A DNA stretch of 5,061 bases from Candidatus Fermentibacterota bacterium (GTDB taxonomy: Bacteria > JAFGKV01): contig JAFGKV010000237.1 in assembly GCA_016928395.1 (NCBI GenBank), positions 1 through 5,061 of the forward strand. The letters run 5' to 3'. Numbering within the stretch: the first letter of the stretch is position 1; each line of letters begins with the position of its first letter. Positions 4,998 through 5,061 of this stretch are shown in pieces. The notes under the pieces were generated by a model. It searched no databases. It was not told the DNA's origin and saw only the letters and a list, made by a program, of their open reading frames with translations. The position numbers and the translations under genes were made by a program.

Positions 4998-5061
4998 GTA
5001 GGACCGGCTTCAGCCGCGACACGCAACCCCCGTCGGGCCTGAAGGCCCTCCTACTCTGTCC
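4998..5061. repeat. REP-like inverted pair, copy 2 (both arms intact)
   Basis: The left arm (4998-5020) begins GTAGGA and forms CGGC-TTCA-GCCG. The right arm (5032-5054), read on the minus strand, begins GTAGGA and forms GGGCC-TTCA-GGCCC. The arms agree at 18 of 23 positions, and four of the five differences form two compensatory base-pair swaps in the stem. An 11-bp spacer separates them. Beyond the right arm, CTCTGTCC is also shared with copy 1 and reaches the last base of the window, so the repeat may continue outside. This fits a BIME-type pair of REP sequences. Function and mobiliser are inferred. Confidence 0.75.

Larger units (their letters stand above)
4759..5061. other. Gene-free, repeat-rich downstream region
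   Basis: These 303 bases contain no convincing gene; the short open frames simply translate palindromes and G-rich repeats. In order the region holds a 7-bp hairpin, a GGGAT/GGAAT-rich stretch containing a 40-bp palindrome, a GGGTTCA heptamer repeat, a small stem (TCTCG 4944-4948 with CGAGA 4953-4957) and a REP-like pair at the window edge. Confidence 0.75.

Noticed and set aside
1-5061. Window as a circular element closed by its terminal repeats
   Set aside because: The repeat copies differ at three positions, and the left copy begins about 90 bases inside the window, so the ends do not overlap as they would in a circular contig.

Overview
The window is GC-rich bacterial DNA with three intact genes on the + strand. 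Between and around them lie intergenic stretches unusually full of short repeats, hairpins and palindromes. I see no rRNA, tRNA, CRISPR array, transposase or phage gene. Protein families and codon use fit a Gram-negative-type bacterium. The repeat-laden intergenic style (REP-like hairpins, TCGNNN hexamers, TGGAA tracts, GGGTTCA heptamers) is one I associate with uncultivated PVC/Hydrogenedentota-like genomes, but that placement is a guess and the phylum cannot be fixed from this sequence.

Layout: 1-613 has no convincing gene. It holds two strong hairpins (18-84), a REP-like inverted pair (83-146), a TCGNNN hexamer array (181-228), an inverted repeat (324-353), a TGGAA-type octamer array (367-414) and a leader hairpin (467-498). 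A DegT/DnrJ/EryC1/StrS PLP-dependent sugar aminotransferase follows (614-1780). After a 102-bp gap with a tight hairpin comes an enlarged UDP-sugar 6-dehydrogenase (1883-3529, GTG start with a strong Shine-Dalgarno). A 188-bp spacer with a perfect 8-bp hairpin separates it from a membrane-anchored or exported ankyrin-repeat protein (3718-4758). The last 303 bp hold a hairpin, a 40-bp near-perfect palindrome, a G-rich heptamer repeat and a second, better preserved copy of the REP-like pair, which runs to the window edge.

The first two genes make biochemical sense together. A nucleotide-sugar 6-dehydrogenase makes a UDP-uronic acid, and a DegT-family enzyme aminates a keto-sugar nucleotide, as in pathways to UDP-diacetamido-uronic acids for O-antigen, capsule or glycan synthesis. 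The oxidoreductase, N-acetyltransferase and epimerase that would complete such a pathway are not in the window, so the final sugar is unknown. The ankyrin protein has no obvious enzymatic link to them and may be only a neighbour.

The points most worth following are: the REP-like pairs, whose two arms differ by compensatory base-pair swaps; the 40-bp palindrome behind the ankyrin gene; and the dehydrogenase, which has Gln where the NAD-ribose-binding Asp is expected and carries about 100 extra residues. I found no clearly new multi-gene system.
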